This document shows positions 48,400 through 62,765 of a stretch of 64,000 bases of DNA, one piece after another (the first letter of the stretch is position 1; every line of letters begins with the position of its first letter). Position numbers and translations under genes: made by a program. Below the pieces are notes generated by a model, which was given only the letters and a program-made list of their open reading frames with translations, had not been told where the DNA came from and searched no databases. Origin of the DNA: Tomocerus qinae. Its lineage: Eukaryota > Arthropoda > Collembola > Entomobryomorpha > Tomoceridae. Location of the stretch: positions 23,953,930 to 24,017,929 of the forward strand of contig CM034549.1 in the NCBI GenBank assembly GCA_020055645.1. The letters are read 5' to 3'.

Positions 48400-51300
48400 T
48401 TTATCAAATGCTCAAGCTTTGCTGTGAATTCTAAATAATGCTATATACTCAGGATACTCATTTTTTTCCACCAGCAAGTTCTATGTATGTGTTAGGAGTG
48501 GCTGTAGTTGTAGAGTTGTGTTGTAATAATAAGTGTATGAGTTGACTCAACTTGACTTGGGCTGTCTCTTGGTTGGTTTCTATCGGTTGTCGGTGTCAAA
48601 CGCAGATTGGATATCCGATTGGTTAGAGACTGGAAGTTGTATTTCTCGGGATCTCCTCTGTCATATTTGGTTGAACTAGTACTAGAGAATGGCACTTCTC
48701 CTTTGAAAACTCATTTTCAACTGCGTAATTTGGTTAGGCAGTTGTGAATCCCACAGTTGGAGGATGAAGTGAAGCTGAAACGAACGATTGGTTTTAATAT
48801 ATTGACATCAGGCGACACTTGTCCCGAATTCAAACTGTAAAGATGGGTCTTCAAGTAAAATACCATCACTAATGCAGTTAATGTAGACATATACAAATTC
48901 ATCCAGAGGCTAAACACATTTATAATAGTTATTGCAATAGAATACATTTGTGCATTTCACTCGGAATTGCATAATATTGATATAGGTTTGCTCTGCTTAT
49001 CATTATTGATGCCCGGAGACGAAATTAGCACCCGATATGAGCAACGGGCGTTTTTATGAGGAAATAACAACGTTGGAGCATTGAGCTTTGACTTTCGGGT
49101 TTTGTGGACGCCACATTATGCGCCCGCTGCTGTAACATTAAGCACACACGACGATTTTCCTTCATGACTCCAAAGAATAACTTATCATTTACACTTTCAA
49201 ATGTTATGCTCTCCCTTGTATATTGGAGAACTTAACATTTATTCGTTCTGAAGGCTTTTATTACTACTGGACGGAGGATGGACTGGACTGCCTTAGTACA
49301 CATTAGTGCTACGTGCTCGCATAATAACGGCACGCGCGACTCTTTCTCATCACATTCTATAATTCTATGTTACAATTACAATTGCTTTTCACTACATATA
49401 GCTTACTTCCTACATACTTAACTCTCCCATTCAAGAGCACAGTCAACACAAACTGCTACGCTCGGATGACTCTTCAAATATGGATATGTTAGATCCTTCT
49501 CTGTGCAATGATAATGCTACTCACCCTTCACCCTCTGCCTAAAATTCTATTTATCCTGGGCATTCACAATTCTGGCCTTCCCACAGAATTCCATCTATTT
49601 TAATGTTTCGACAAAATAATATAATTCTCCATGAGTTTTAAAATTGTGTCATTCTATTTATATTGAAATTTAAGCTAATGAAAACAATTGGTAAATGGAA
49701 ATCTGCAATATGTTTACAACAGATAAATAATTAAGGAAATTTTGGAATTAATCGACCCTCTAGTATTAAAACTTGGCGAGTGTCACGAAATTTCTTACGT
49801 TAAGTTAAGATACAACAAACTTTAATCTAGATTGCGATATCTCCGGGAAAGTTTATTGCTGAAATATCATTTAATAGGGTATAAGTACATTAAATAGCTA
49901 AATTTCTAGTAGAGTATAAAAATAATTTTCAGGGAAGAGATGTCATTTGAAGCAAGGAACGACAGGAATATGTCTAAAAAGCCAAAGTGGCTTTAATAAA
50001 GTGATATTTGAAGTGCACTTGACTGTAATTGGATTTTATAAAGGAATTTTAAGAGATTTTAGCGCTGTTCTTTATTGGAGGGAGGATGCGGAGTTAGGAA
50101 TGAAAAATAAAAGTGCATCATTCGCTTTCAACTCATCTCCTCCGAAAGATGGTTTGAAGGAGAATGAGTGAAGCGTGTAAAAGTGCTTCCTCTCTAGTAT
50201 TTTTTGGTAGCAAAGGTAGTAGCCTCGTCTTAAGGATTTACCAATTAGAAGGATTAACCGTAACTCTCACGCAATAAAGTTTTCCATCCGGTAGTAGCCA
50301 TGCTTGCCATACTAAAACCATCTTTTTCCAGCAACTAATATTCAATGGTGTAATAAACGAGCCAGCGCTGCATAACATAAACATAGTAACCTACCTACCA
50401 TATTATCCAACTACCTACCTACGTAGTAGTACTTACACAAGAGTTAACACACTACTTTATGTACCTATATACTTAGTCTATTTATTAATTTCACTATATA
50501 CCTTAATGTAGGTTGCAGTGTAAACATTACGTATGTGCTATATCTATCTATCGTATAAAAAGTATGTTTATGTCCTAATATGGGAAATATTGGTAAAATA
50601 AGGGTATCTAAGGTCTATCTAAAGTGAATATAGATATCTAGTAGGATATTAAGTTAGAAGTAGTAAGTTGGGAGCCCTAGGAGTTGCATGTTCCATGTTG
50701 AGTTAGTTTCGCGCAGTGAGAAAGGGAAGGAGAATGAACGTAAACGAAGCAGTAAAAGGAAAAGAGGGGGAAATGGACAGAAATGTGTACTGCATATTGC
50801 ATTGTATGTATGTATGTAGTACTACCATGTAGGATTAGGTTTATATAGGAAAACAGTAGTTGACTAATATAATAGTACTGACAATGGAGAAGGAAAGGAA
50901 CTAAAAGGAAAACGGATGGGAAAAGGCTTTTGAGTGAATTTTGTGAGAATGAAGAGAGAAGGATGGCAGTTGCATTAGAGCAGCAGCCTGGTAAAGTATA
51001 ACTAGGTAAGTTCTCCTATACCATTCTCCAGGTTAGCACAAGACAATTGAGTTTATGTTCATTTCAGAATTAGATAGCCAAATAGAGAAAAATTCACTCT
51101 TTATGAATCAAGTCTTGCATTTCCGCCGAGTCTTCAGAGAATTTCTCTACTTTTCTAGTGGATCTCTTGTCTTATTTCCGTTCTACTTCTGAAACAGTAT
51201 TTCTACCAATTCCCCTTAGCAAAGTTGTTGTATAAGACGTAAAAGGAAAGAGAATCTTTTTAACTGTCTCTTGCTAAATCTCTTAACGTTCTTTAGCATC

Positions 51301-52208
51301 TTGTACTTATAAAATAGCAATAAAATAATTCTACAGAATTTTACTCAAGTTAAATAGATAATTGTAATGCTTGGGTATTACAGGCTTGAGACGTAGCTCT
51401 ATCCATTGCATAACTACTACATATTAATGTTGTTATTATTTTTCAATTTGTTGCACAAGGAAACTTTGAGCGTGTCTGGAGGGAAAAAAAGTATTTGAGG
51501 AAATGGGATAAGACAGGAGTCGACAGTGGAGTTTGTTTTGTATAGAAAGACTGATTACTAGTAAAGGTTGCTATTCATTCAATTCGCTCTCAATTCTGAC
51601 CTCGATCTCCTCTGTAGAAGTAGCAACGGAGTCTCTTGAGAACGTTTGTCTTGTCTTTCATGGATAGGGATTCTAAAAGTATGTGCTTATTGTTTTACTT
51701 TGTTCTTTGATGCAAATAAATAGGTAGTCAACCTTGCTGTTGGGTCTAAAGTACATTTAAGTGTGCGAGGGAGCCTGAGAACGGCAACCTTACCTTGTCT
51801 TACTATAAAGCTAATGAACGTGAGTCTCTTTCCTTACATAGTATAACACTTGCTCTGTGTCAGAATTAGAACCATTTTGACTCGACTACTTCGTACTACT
51901 AGTCTCACTCTGAATTCAACTTACTAAATCTTGAGCAGAGATAATATTAGTAGTTCCTAAGCCCAAGTGAGTTGCCCAACTTGAATTCCTTGTGCTACTG
52001 CCAGACCAGCTACCAACCAACCAACCAAACTCAAAATCTCATTTTACCACTTACTTTCTGTGTCGTGAGTGATCTTAACGGAGCAACAGTCCACTCCACT
52101 ACTCCTCACTCAACTTTAAATAAGGTTAAACACTCATTTGGCCACTCACTTTGTGCACACCGAGATTATTTATTCATACCGACAACAGTGAATTACTAAA
52201 CCGCGAAA
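48400..52208. other. Non-coding region and presumed promoter/5' UTR of the next gene
   Basis: No strong coding exon. A purine-rich stretch at about 50700-50960 is followed by a short ATG frame (50963-50990, MAVALEQQP) ending at a donor-like GTAAAG. A possible AG acceptor and short tail exon at 49933-49996 is described with the 42630 exon. The 51500-52208 segment is the likely 5' untranslated region of the exon at 52209. Confidence 0.3.
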
Positions 52209-52267
52209 ATGAGTGATGAGACTGAATTAGCCGAGGACTCTCCCAATGAGGAGGATATGCCAGAAAA
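52209..52267 (+). CDS. Candidate first coding exon of a gene running off the right edge
   Basis: ATG at 52209 has A at -3 (GCGAAAATGAG), with an in-frame TAA 12 bp upstream. It reads MSDETELAEDSPNEEDMPE, then AA, to a perfect donor GTAAGTA at 52268 (phase 2). The acidic, MSDE-type start and the clean donor make a real first exon plausible. No convincing second exon was found downstream, so the first intron would exceed 11.7 kb, or the gene continues beyond the window. The product cannot be named. Confidence 0.5.
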
Positions 52268-55200
52268 GTAAGTACTATATTTATATTATTCACACTACAA
52301 ATTGCAACAGTTGACATTCTTACTATTTACACATTTTTATGTCCAGGCCACTACTTGTAATTTAATCAAAAGAAAGCTATTTTATTATTTAACGTAATTA
52401 GGTTTGAATGTTAAACTTCTCTTTTGTGTAAATGTAGTAGCATGCTGATAGTATGGTAATTAAAACAGTTTAATAACATATAGGTATAGCTAATAGCTAT
52501 ACAAGCTAACTTGAAGATTAAATCTTGTCATTGATACAACGCGTCTCTAATGAGATTTTTCCCCATTGGATAATTTAATTTGTAAAATATTCGGAATCTG
52601 TGTTGGGGTGACCGTATCAACACTGGTAAAGCTAGTTCTGCAATTGCAGAGTGTAAACTTATGCATCTCAATTGGTCAAGTTTTAATAAAGTAGATATTC
52701 ACTATGCCCTGCATAATGTTACAGCTAGTTTACAATTGCAGGCTGTGTCAATATGTCTAAAGCAAATTTATTTGCTTCTTATATTTTCTGAAACTTTCTG
52801 AAATTGTTTTTGAAATTGTGATGGTTCGGTCTAAAAAACTATCTATCTTCCAAGGAAAAATCTGTTGTCATAAATATTTTACTGACAAGACTAGGACATA
52901 TTCATTCAAAAATTGAATTTGATTCTCTTCTGCAAAACCTTGTTGTTTAAGGTCACATTCTATTCTGTTCTTCAATCTTATTAAATTATTCTTAACAAAC
53001 TACAACGAATAGTTCCTGTTGACATAAGAGTTCGTGATCGCAAACACCGCTTTCAGATACACTTATAGTAAAGTGCAAAACTAGAGTTGACAAATCAATT
53101 TTGTATAGTGCTTTAGTGCTATCCAAATAAATTCTGTCGCTACATAAATACAGCAACATCCTAGCATGCCACATTTATGAGATCAATTGAAGTATTCATT
53201 ATTAAGTACTATTTACCAAAGTCGTGTTGTGGTTTGTCTCTGGTTACATCAATGCACTTATTTCCACATTCAATGGCTAATTATTTGTCCCTAACTAGCA
53301 TAATTTATTGAAGAAACATTCCATCATATCATCTGCAATAGAAATATTTATTGCGAAAATATTTTGGCCAATTTAAAAGATACAATTGGATTGGATGTAA
53401 CCAAAAGATATTAATTTAAATTGGGAATCAGTTTGAAAAATTAAGTTGACTATTAGGTAATTGTGTCATTTACTTCTGCTGTATGAATGAGTGTCATTAG
53501 TATTCATGTCTAAGTCTGGTAGTTTATGCCTATGATAAAAAAAATGTAGGATACCCTAGTTAAATGAGTGAAGGCTGTACTCATACTCGTTTAAACAATG
53601 AGTATAGATAATGCAATCAGCTATAGCCAACCGATATGCGATGGTAATACTCATCTAATTTATACATGCAATTTCTGACGTAAGTTAGTCTGTTAGAAAT
53701 GACAGTCTATCAGCATTAACAATGCAATGTAGTAATGCAGCAGTCTGATATAGTATATGTCTCATAGTCTAGATTCTAAATAGATAGTATAAAATAAACA
53801 AAGTAAAAGGTAAAATCCAGAATGTGTTTGTAGGTCTAATATTGTCTTGCCTGTTGTAAGTCACTACATGAGCATTGCCCTTTTATGAGAAATGAAGCAA
53901 ACAAAAGGATGCAATCAATTACGTTAATTACCATACACTGTCGTTAAATGTTAATGAGTTTGCTTATGAATTCCATCACGACAAAGGTAATGCCAGAAAA
54001 ATTATAAATATCTGCAATGATTCTCGCCATCACATAATGCAGCGACTTAATTTACTTTCATATACTACAATCTATATTTTAGAATAGCCATTTTAGATGT
54101 TTGTTGGTAAAACTGCTAATGCTACCGACGGCAGAAATCCTACCTTGAATTATTTAATTAGGATTTTACAAAACTTGAATTTAGGATTTAGCTAAAATGA
54201 TTTACCCAGAAAAAGTTGTTATTCAGAGGGAACATTCTTGTTTAATAAACGTTTGCAACTGTCAATTAAAGCTACCTATTCTATTTCTTGGTATTATGGT
54301 ATTGCAAAAGAAAATCTTTTCTCACGCTAATGCGTTTTAAAGTACTACACTTTCGTTCTTCAAGTAAGATCGGACATTCAGTTGCTTAAGTCAGGTTGTT
54401 TTAAGCCATTTCTCATCCATAGAGAAACCGCAGAGAAATTAAGCCATACATTAAGTGCTAAAAAGTATTTTGATAATGTGAGCAGGAAATATGACAAATG
54501 GACATCATCTGTTAGGATGGAGGAGTGGAGTAGGAAAAATGTGGTGTAAAAGTGCCTATTAAAGAGTTATCACATGTTAACGACCTGCCTGACCATCTTA
54601 TCGGTAACGCACGTTAATTCCATGTAAAATAATCATCAAGCAAATCTCTCTGTTTCCTATATTGTACTATTTATTACGTGGCTAGAAGAAGAAGGATGTG
54701 TGAATGTGTGGAATAAAGAAGTTAAGCGATCTGAGACAGGTGCCAAATCGCTTTCTACAGCTCTGTGAATGAATTTGCATGACAATACTGTCAAACAAGA
54801 AAGTTAAATGCTCTAGAAATGAAGATGTCATCTAATTTCTGATTGTCTGCTTGAAATAATAGACTGCATATGTATCCTCATTTAAATCATGTTTGCAAAC
54901 CCATGTAAATCTAATTGGGCGTAATGGGCTTTGCTTAGTTTCAGCTGAGCATATTTAAAGTGCACATAAGCAAACATCAACTCTTAAAGGAAAGTTTCCT
55001 CACAAAGACGACCTACTGATTAGAACTGCAGCTCTCATTTCATCCTTCAAACAAAAGACCATCCCACACATTTGTATAAAATTTAACACATCATTTTATG
55101 CTTCTTCGCTACTACGCCCCAAATTCAGGCTTCGAAGCACACGACGCACTTCTGTTTGTTATGCTAATTATTGAATACATTAACAATTCTAAATCCATCC

Positions 55201-58200
55201 ATTCTAATCGTTTTCTGTAAAAAATCTTTTTGTATTTCATTCAAAACACAAATCGAAAAAATCATATTGTGCTTTATACAGACATTTTGTAAAAAAGTAT
55301 CTCTAAACTTAATTCGCTGAAATAAGGGAACAGGAAAAATTAATAATTTAAACATACATTTAAAAATTGTACTAACAAAAACAATATTATATTTCAATAT
55401 TATGGCAGATATCTTCTGCATCGACGTCGTAGTAATAGCGTTACGAAATTTTTTTAGGTACGATGATTATTGTGACAAGTTGTGCATTTACTTTAGTCCA
55501 TAAAATATCATCTTGAATAGGAATTGTACACATGGAAGTAATAATAATGCAATTAGCTAAAAACACGGCACACGTCAGTCGCAAATCTGTTGGTTTGTTT
55601 GTCAAATCAACTTTTTCTTTTTAGAATCCCTTCATAAAATGTGTCTAGTAATTATCTATGTACTTAAGTATGCTCATTTGTTTGCAGACGATAATGCATT
55701 TCCTTTTAGTCTGGTGACTGCAATGATATTCCACTTGATTAGCAATGCATTAGTATTAACAGTCACGTAACTTCCTATAAAGATGTACATCGTCTGCAAA
55801 GTAACGTCCCAATAAGTGATATAACAATATTCAATTTACTCTCCTTCTTACACAACAGAAATCAACAAATAAAAACAAGTTTTTCCCAAGAAATTACATA
55901 TTGTGCATTACTTACGCTGATAGTTGCCAACTCATGGTGGTGTTTACAGTGGAAAATACTGTTAGCACATTGCCAAACGGTTGAGTTAGTATGAGTAAAA
56001 TTTCTCTTTTTTCAGGAAAGGCTAAAAAATAGGTTTCGCACAATTAGAGAACAAGAATAATTACATTGCTTCGTTTAAGTTTCGTTAATTCTTTTTCGTC
56101 TGTCTTCGAAAAATCAAGCAATTTGCATTTTAGCAGATTTAAGAATGTAGTGAAGTTCTAATCGTATTAAAACAATGTCCAAATTACTATCCAATGTACA
56201 AACTACGTGAATTGTAATTCTAATTATGCGTTTGTCAATTTTCTTCAAGTAATTTACATTTTTAATAGATTTACCTATCACAAAAGACATTCTGTTCTAA
56301 TTTTTCATAGTAATGGCACATAGGTTGCGAATTCCTGTGTACATGGTTAGTATTTGTTATTTGTAATCGAGATATAATATAATGTATATGAAACAGGGGT
56401 TCATGAGATCACGGTCATTCGTGTATAAATGTGATGGATTTAAAGTAAAGCCCAAGGCTGAATAATTTCTACTGATTGTATCAGTTGTTACATGTGGTCA
56501 TTGCTATTTTCCACTAGGCACAGGCACGTACTATTATGTGGTGTAGTTTGTAACAACGTACAGAATTGTATTAGTATTGAAATGCCATTAATTATCTCTA
56601 TGACTGGTCTGAAGCCTATACACGAAAAACAGCATTCATAATAGTAGAGATACAAATAATCATAATAAATTCCAAATGGACATGGTAAAAGAGATTCAAA
56701 TACAAAATGATTGCAAAAATGTAAGGTAACCACAAAGTTCTAATATTATCATAAAGGTACTTATTTAATAGAAGAGATAGTGAGTGGTGAGTCTAACAAG
56801 ATAATCAAGCTTCACCCACCACAAATAGACAAGTAATAATAAACTGAAATGGAAACTCAAAAGGAATAATATGCAACAAAAATGGTAAACAAGGGATAAT
56901 CGTCTTTTTCCACTGCTAACTCGACCAGTGTAACTAACAGAGAAATTTAATGATAAATAACAACAAAGTATAACATGACATCCAATGCGCATAGATTGCA
57001 CTTGATGTGGTTTACTATCTCATTATATCATATACATTATTTTGTCGTACTTTCAGAGTTCTTTGCACTATGCCAATTTGAAAGAGGCAAATTAGAGCTT
57101 GCACTTTTGCAGGTTTCGCATGGTAGCTACCCGTTCACTATCTACTACAACTACATTCATATTTTGCTTAACGGTGCTTGTAGTAAACAAACGTACGCAT
57201 AAACAGAGTCTCGCTTCGCTGACTGCCTTGCTTACCATTCTTGTTGATATAGTTGACCATGTATATTCATTATCTTGCAAGATACTATTAATTAGAACTT
57301 TTAATACCTAAAATTACGCTCCAAAGCATTTACTACAATAACCATTTGACAACCCCTGCTGGCATTATCGTTCTCGATTATACACACAGCTGATGGGCCA
57401 AAATAAATTTCCATTTCGTAATGCAGATTTACAAAAGATAAGATTACGTGAATTGATTAGACTTAATAATCAGTGCAATGAACACAAAGATAATTGGAAT
57501 ATATACAGGTACAGAACCTTCACTTCAATAAACATAGATAATGCTCGTTTTAAATACGTCCACGTGCATTTTCATTATGCAATTCTGCCCTAGTACACTC
57601 TCAACAGTACAAAGAACGAATCATTTAATGTACCTAAATCCGTTTTGAATAAGAAACCATTAATAAATATATAAACAATTAGGTAATGCCAGCTTTAATT
57701 AATTAGGGCCATCATCCATCGACGAACACTGTCAGCACAAATTACACCCATTACAATCTCACTTTTACATTTCTTAATTAAATATTGATTGGGTGTGGAC
57801 GTACCTCAAACCTTATGCAATACACAATAAAGAATTTTTCTATCATAACAACTGACAATGCTAAGGGTAAAAAAATTGCAGAAACATATATTGCATTTTT
57901 ATTCCATTTTTAAACTGTCAATTCAACTCATTTTACTTCGAGTGTCTCTAAGTATTTCATTTCCTTCACTTATTATAGGACTAGGCCAGGTCAAGGAAGG
58001 AGAATGATATTTACCAACATAAACAAATCAATGTTTACATTTTTCTTCAACAAAATATTTTTTCTATCTTGTTGCGAAACAGATTTTTTTCTATGAATAG
58101 TTCATGTGAATAGAGTGGTTACAACAACTGTTCATGACAGCTCATCATTCAAAATATCGATATCATTGTACTGCTCTTTTACACGCAGTATGCAATGACA

Positions 58201-61200
58201 AGTCATCTGGAAATGCCTTGAGGTGGGCTTTGATTGCTGGGCTAAAATTCCTATAAGTATAATTCTCACCTATTTGCTACTATATAGATAGATTAAATCG
58301 TCTCGAGAATTTTCAGACACGCCTTTAGTATCCAAATACCTCGGGTAGTATTACTAATACACAAGTGTACTAATATTACATAAATTGCCAATTGTAATGC
58401 TTAAGTCCTATTTGCTATATGAATATAGCATTCGTCAATATCTATTACAACTATATAGATAGATATTGTTTTCGTTCATTTTATATAGGAAAGTAATTAG
58501 TGCCGAAATGGTAGACGGTTTTAACAAAGTTGTCGTTTTGGTAGTGATTGTACTAGGGTGATTCTGACGTAGACAAATGCGAGCAATTTAATGCAGTGCT
58601 TTTGCTTTAAATGGGTGTAGTGGTAATAACATGTAAGGATTTATTGATGCTTTTAGTAAATACAGAAGATTATAAGCCAAGGGAGAAGATAATAATATAT
58701 ATAGTTAGAAGAAGATAAAATTAGACGTTAGAGACGTAGATACCAAAATAGGCAGTAATATCTGCAGTGGATTAGTGAAACCCTATTGTTTATTGTAGTA
58801 TGGCTTGGAATGTTCTTTCCTAACATCTAATTATCGTGTCTATCTTTAGTTATTACCAGATAGAAATAAACTAGAATATTTAGCATCAGTAATAAATGCT
58901 ACTTTCATAAGCATCCCAAAAATGATTACAGCATTGATAAACAATAGAGACTTGTATATAGACTCCTGTCGCCACATGGTAGTGCATTGTAAACACATGT
59001 GAGTTTATTTCAACAATTGTAAACGAGTAGAGCTGTCTATATCTGAATGTATCTTTTGTTTACACGTTCTTTATTTTGTAGATTTAATGGGAAATGTTTT
59101 ATGCTTTTATTATCACCAACATAAATGTACGAGAACAATGCATGAGCGAATGTTGTAGGTCTAGGTGGTTGGTTGGTGTTTCCATTTACGTCTATAGCCT
59201 CTCTGTTCAAAGTCATGTTGGCTATTTGTGGTCATTTTGGACTACAAAAAATAATTTGCATACTGCAGGTATGCGAATAAAATGCGGAATAGATAGTTGA
59301 ATATTTTTTCTATGTGAGATAAGCAAGGAAAATGGATTTTCATCCTCATCGTAGCAATCTGCATATAGGTCAGTAATAATAAATCTCATTATGCACTAGT
59401 ACAGTAATAAAAATCATGAAATGTTGCTTATAGTCTGTAGTAGTAATCCTAATTACGTTGTATATGCAAATTATAATCTGCATGCATGTCAAAAAAAATG
59501 ATGTTTAGGAAAGCAAGCGTCGCACCTGTAATAAAATGCAATGTAGTCACAGTCTGCCTTGAAGGCATGCATGCGTGTGATCTAATCACTATATACTCTG
59601 TATTGTGCTACCTGACAATACATAATAGTAACAGTAGATAAATGCAAATATCTTTTTGGTTATGTAAAAAGTTAATGATAAGATGGTGACTATGAATTTC
59701 TGGAATAGACTATGCCTATTGTGAGACATATTTTTCTGCAACAAACATTAACTTGCTATTTTTTAGAGTATTGTGGTCTGTTCACAGTAGTGACAGTGCA
59801 TTTAATACACAAAAGGATATCTTTTGGATGTACTTACTATGAATGCCATATGTGAATTCATTTGGAAGAACAAATAGCAATATTGTAATGCGAGTATGAT
59901 ATTTTGACGTTTGAGAGTATGCTGATATAATAGCTAGTTGCAACAAGCTCCCGGCGAGAGAAAATTAGGAAGTGATTGAGACTTCCTCAATTGAAGTGAC
60001 CTCCATATAATTTTATACGAGTGCTTCATACTATTATGCAGTGTACTTGATATTATATCTATCTATGCATGAACTGTAATTCACAAAATATTATTACGAC
60101 ACAGCTAACTGTACAGGAATTATAATACCAAAATATCTATTGTCCTGAGCTATCTTTAGATCCTATGCTATATGTAACAGATGAATTTCCCTTTGTCCCT
60201 TTTTATCTCCCTATCGGAAAAACACTTTGCTAATACTAACTACACACTCTCCTGCTTAATAGTCACTCCAACATATTCTCATCTAAAAGAATATGTTGCA
60301 GATTTAAATCCACTCTTGCTTGACAATGACATGACTTATGGAATATTACTTTGACTTTTGCCTTGCATGACGCCTTCGTAAATTCAGCTGACGTATTTCT
60401 TACTCCTCTAAATTCACATGGAAATCCTTCAAATTATACACCTAAGACTCTTGGGAACTATCAATGTGATTACTTTTTAAGGAAAACCCAATTTTAATCA
60501 GAAAACCGTTGAATTTTCCAAAAATATTTTAATTCGTCCATTATCCTTCTTGGAATATATCTACCTGCACCTGGGAATCCTGCCGACCAAGATTTATAAT
60601 ATGGAATTTAAATACAATGTTTTGAACTCAATAGATATAAATAATATATTAGCGTTCTATAAAATTAAATCTCAAGTGTAATTTGTGTTCAGTAGAGTTC
60701 TAGCAGTAACTGTCATTATTACGGACTGTTTTGAGCAGCATTTTAGTCACATAACACTTAAAATGGTATAAAACAGTGCTTTAATTTATGCTTTGGGTAT
60801 GTACACTATTTATATTTAGCGATGATTGAGTTGGCAATGGTATTAACTGCTATGTGTGTTTTGCAATGTTTAAAAATGAGGATGGTTAAAATGTTTAGCT
60901 AATTCCTAGATAATAATGCAAAAAACATGCAAATGATTTCGCCCTTGACACAGCATAACTTAATTAGGATTAGCGGCAGCTTTTTCGAAATAAAAGACTA
61001 ACAATTACTACAGATAGTGGACAGTATGAGGACCATTCATCTCAATATCCTCCAATGTAATCTCTCTAACAAGTAACACAAGGCAACATTAGCATCAAGG
61101 AATTAGTACTTAAAATATAGTTAATATTGTCTTGAATGGTTGCTGTCATGCATTATATAAACAGATGATATTAAGAAAAAATTCAGAAGGACAATGCAAC

Positions 61201-62260
61201 ATTCATCAATAAGTTAGGCTATCTTATTTTTAGCAACAATATTTACAAGCTCTTGAAAACACAACCCAAGATTATTTAAATCACGATTTCGTAAAAACTA
61301 CTCAATTCGCTGCACAATCGAGGGTTAGACCAAATCAGATTTTTTAGTGCCAGCTTGTTATATGTCGTCACTCAAGACAGTGCTAGAGCCATGGAACTAA
61401 TGAAGTACAAATAAGCGAATTACACTCTCTACTTAAAGTGAATAGATAAATAATATTCTGTCCCAACTTCTTATCGTACGACATACCTTCTGTCACGTTT
61501 ACCAACATTGAAAACGAAACTCGTGATTCTAAAACTCGAGTTCAGAACAAGCTTCTATTTATGGTAACAAGACTGCTCTAAATGCAAAATAAGTTTTTCA
61601 TTTATAATCCCACTTGGACTAAGCAGTACATAATAATGCACGTCTTGTCAGTGAAATCGAACAATGTTTTTAATAAAATATCAGGGGAGTGGTCTTCTAT
61701 GAAATGAACATGTGTACAACTTATCACTAATACGGCGCATTACACTAAATCGAATTATATAGACAAACATATGCTTATTAACTTATTTTTCTATTGAAAC
61801 GGCCGCTGCTACTGTATATGGTAGCTTATAGCCATTTTCTATACCACAAACTTTATAGAGACAGGTTGTGCATAATAAAATATAGCTTCCTATATGTTTT
61901 TCATTAAGCCCACTTGTCAATAGAGAAAGGCGAAATGAGCTGAAATGTGGACTAGGAAAAGAATCGTGAGTTTTGACAGATAGTTCAGGGCACACCTACG
62001 TTGTAGTTGTAGTAGTTCAGCAGGCAATGTCGCTTGCATTTTTTATTTCCATTACTATTCATGACAGTATGGCAATCACAGATCTGTCGTTGTTTCCTGG
62101 AACACAATAGCCCAATCCTTGTTCCTCACATCCGATGCAATTCTCATTTTTGTAAAACTTAACACAGATATTACCATCAAATCTCAATCCGTAGCACACC
62201 CAGATCTCATTACTATATCTCATTACAATTCAAACCAAGATAACTAATCAACAAACTTGT
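52268..62260. other. Intronic or intergenic AT-rich DNA
   Basis: No confident exon. A perfect hairpin with 11-bp arms lies at 60269-60279 / 60288-60298 (CAACATATTCT / AGAATATGTTG). Short frames bounded by AG and GT (for example 57390-57508) are too weak to call. Confidence 0.35.
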
Positions 62261-62264
62261 TTTT

Positions 62265-62765
62265 GAGATTAAACAAGGAAAATTAGTTGTTTTTCTTTCA
62301 TCATGGCAAATATGTAATTATTACAACTACTCCAGTTTCATCTGCAGCAAATATTTAGTGTGTGTATTTTGAAAAATCCAGGTTTTCTGTAAATGAATTA
62401 AAAGTTTAGCCATTCCCTACCAAGATTATATTAGATAATGTATTCTTGGAAATCTTGCAATATAATGAATTAGTAAAAAAATCCATTACGAAAACGATGC
62501 TTTCGAGATTAAAATTTCGAAATTAGTTTGTTTTTCGATTTCGACCAGCAGGTCAACAATTACAAACAAGATTACCTTTGTAACAAGATTATTTGGCATA
62601 TCAAATCTGATCTTAGTAATGACAGCATAATAATTAAAAATCCAGGTATTCTGTAAGTGAATTACAAGTCCAGCCATTTATCATCGAATTTGTAAAAGAT
62701 AAAAATAATTCTTTGGGTATTATGAGTTAGTAAGAAAAGTCCATTAGGATGACGAAAAGGAAAGA
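62265..62765. repeat. Degenerate ~250-bp tandem duplication
   Basis: GAGATTAAA..AATTAGTT-GTTTTTC occurs at 62265 and 62505. AAATCCAGGTTTTCTGTAA / AAATCCAGGTATTCTGTAA occurs at 62374 and 62638. AGTAA-AAAA-TCCATTA closes both copies. The segments between are only loosely conserved. Confidence 0.6.

Noticed and set aside
57390..57508. AG/GT-bounded 119-nt open stretch (MGQNKFPFRNADLQKIRLRE and onward)
   Set aside because: Phase does not fit the exon ending at 52267, the donor is only moderate, and an open run of this length is expected by chance in a region this large.
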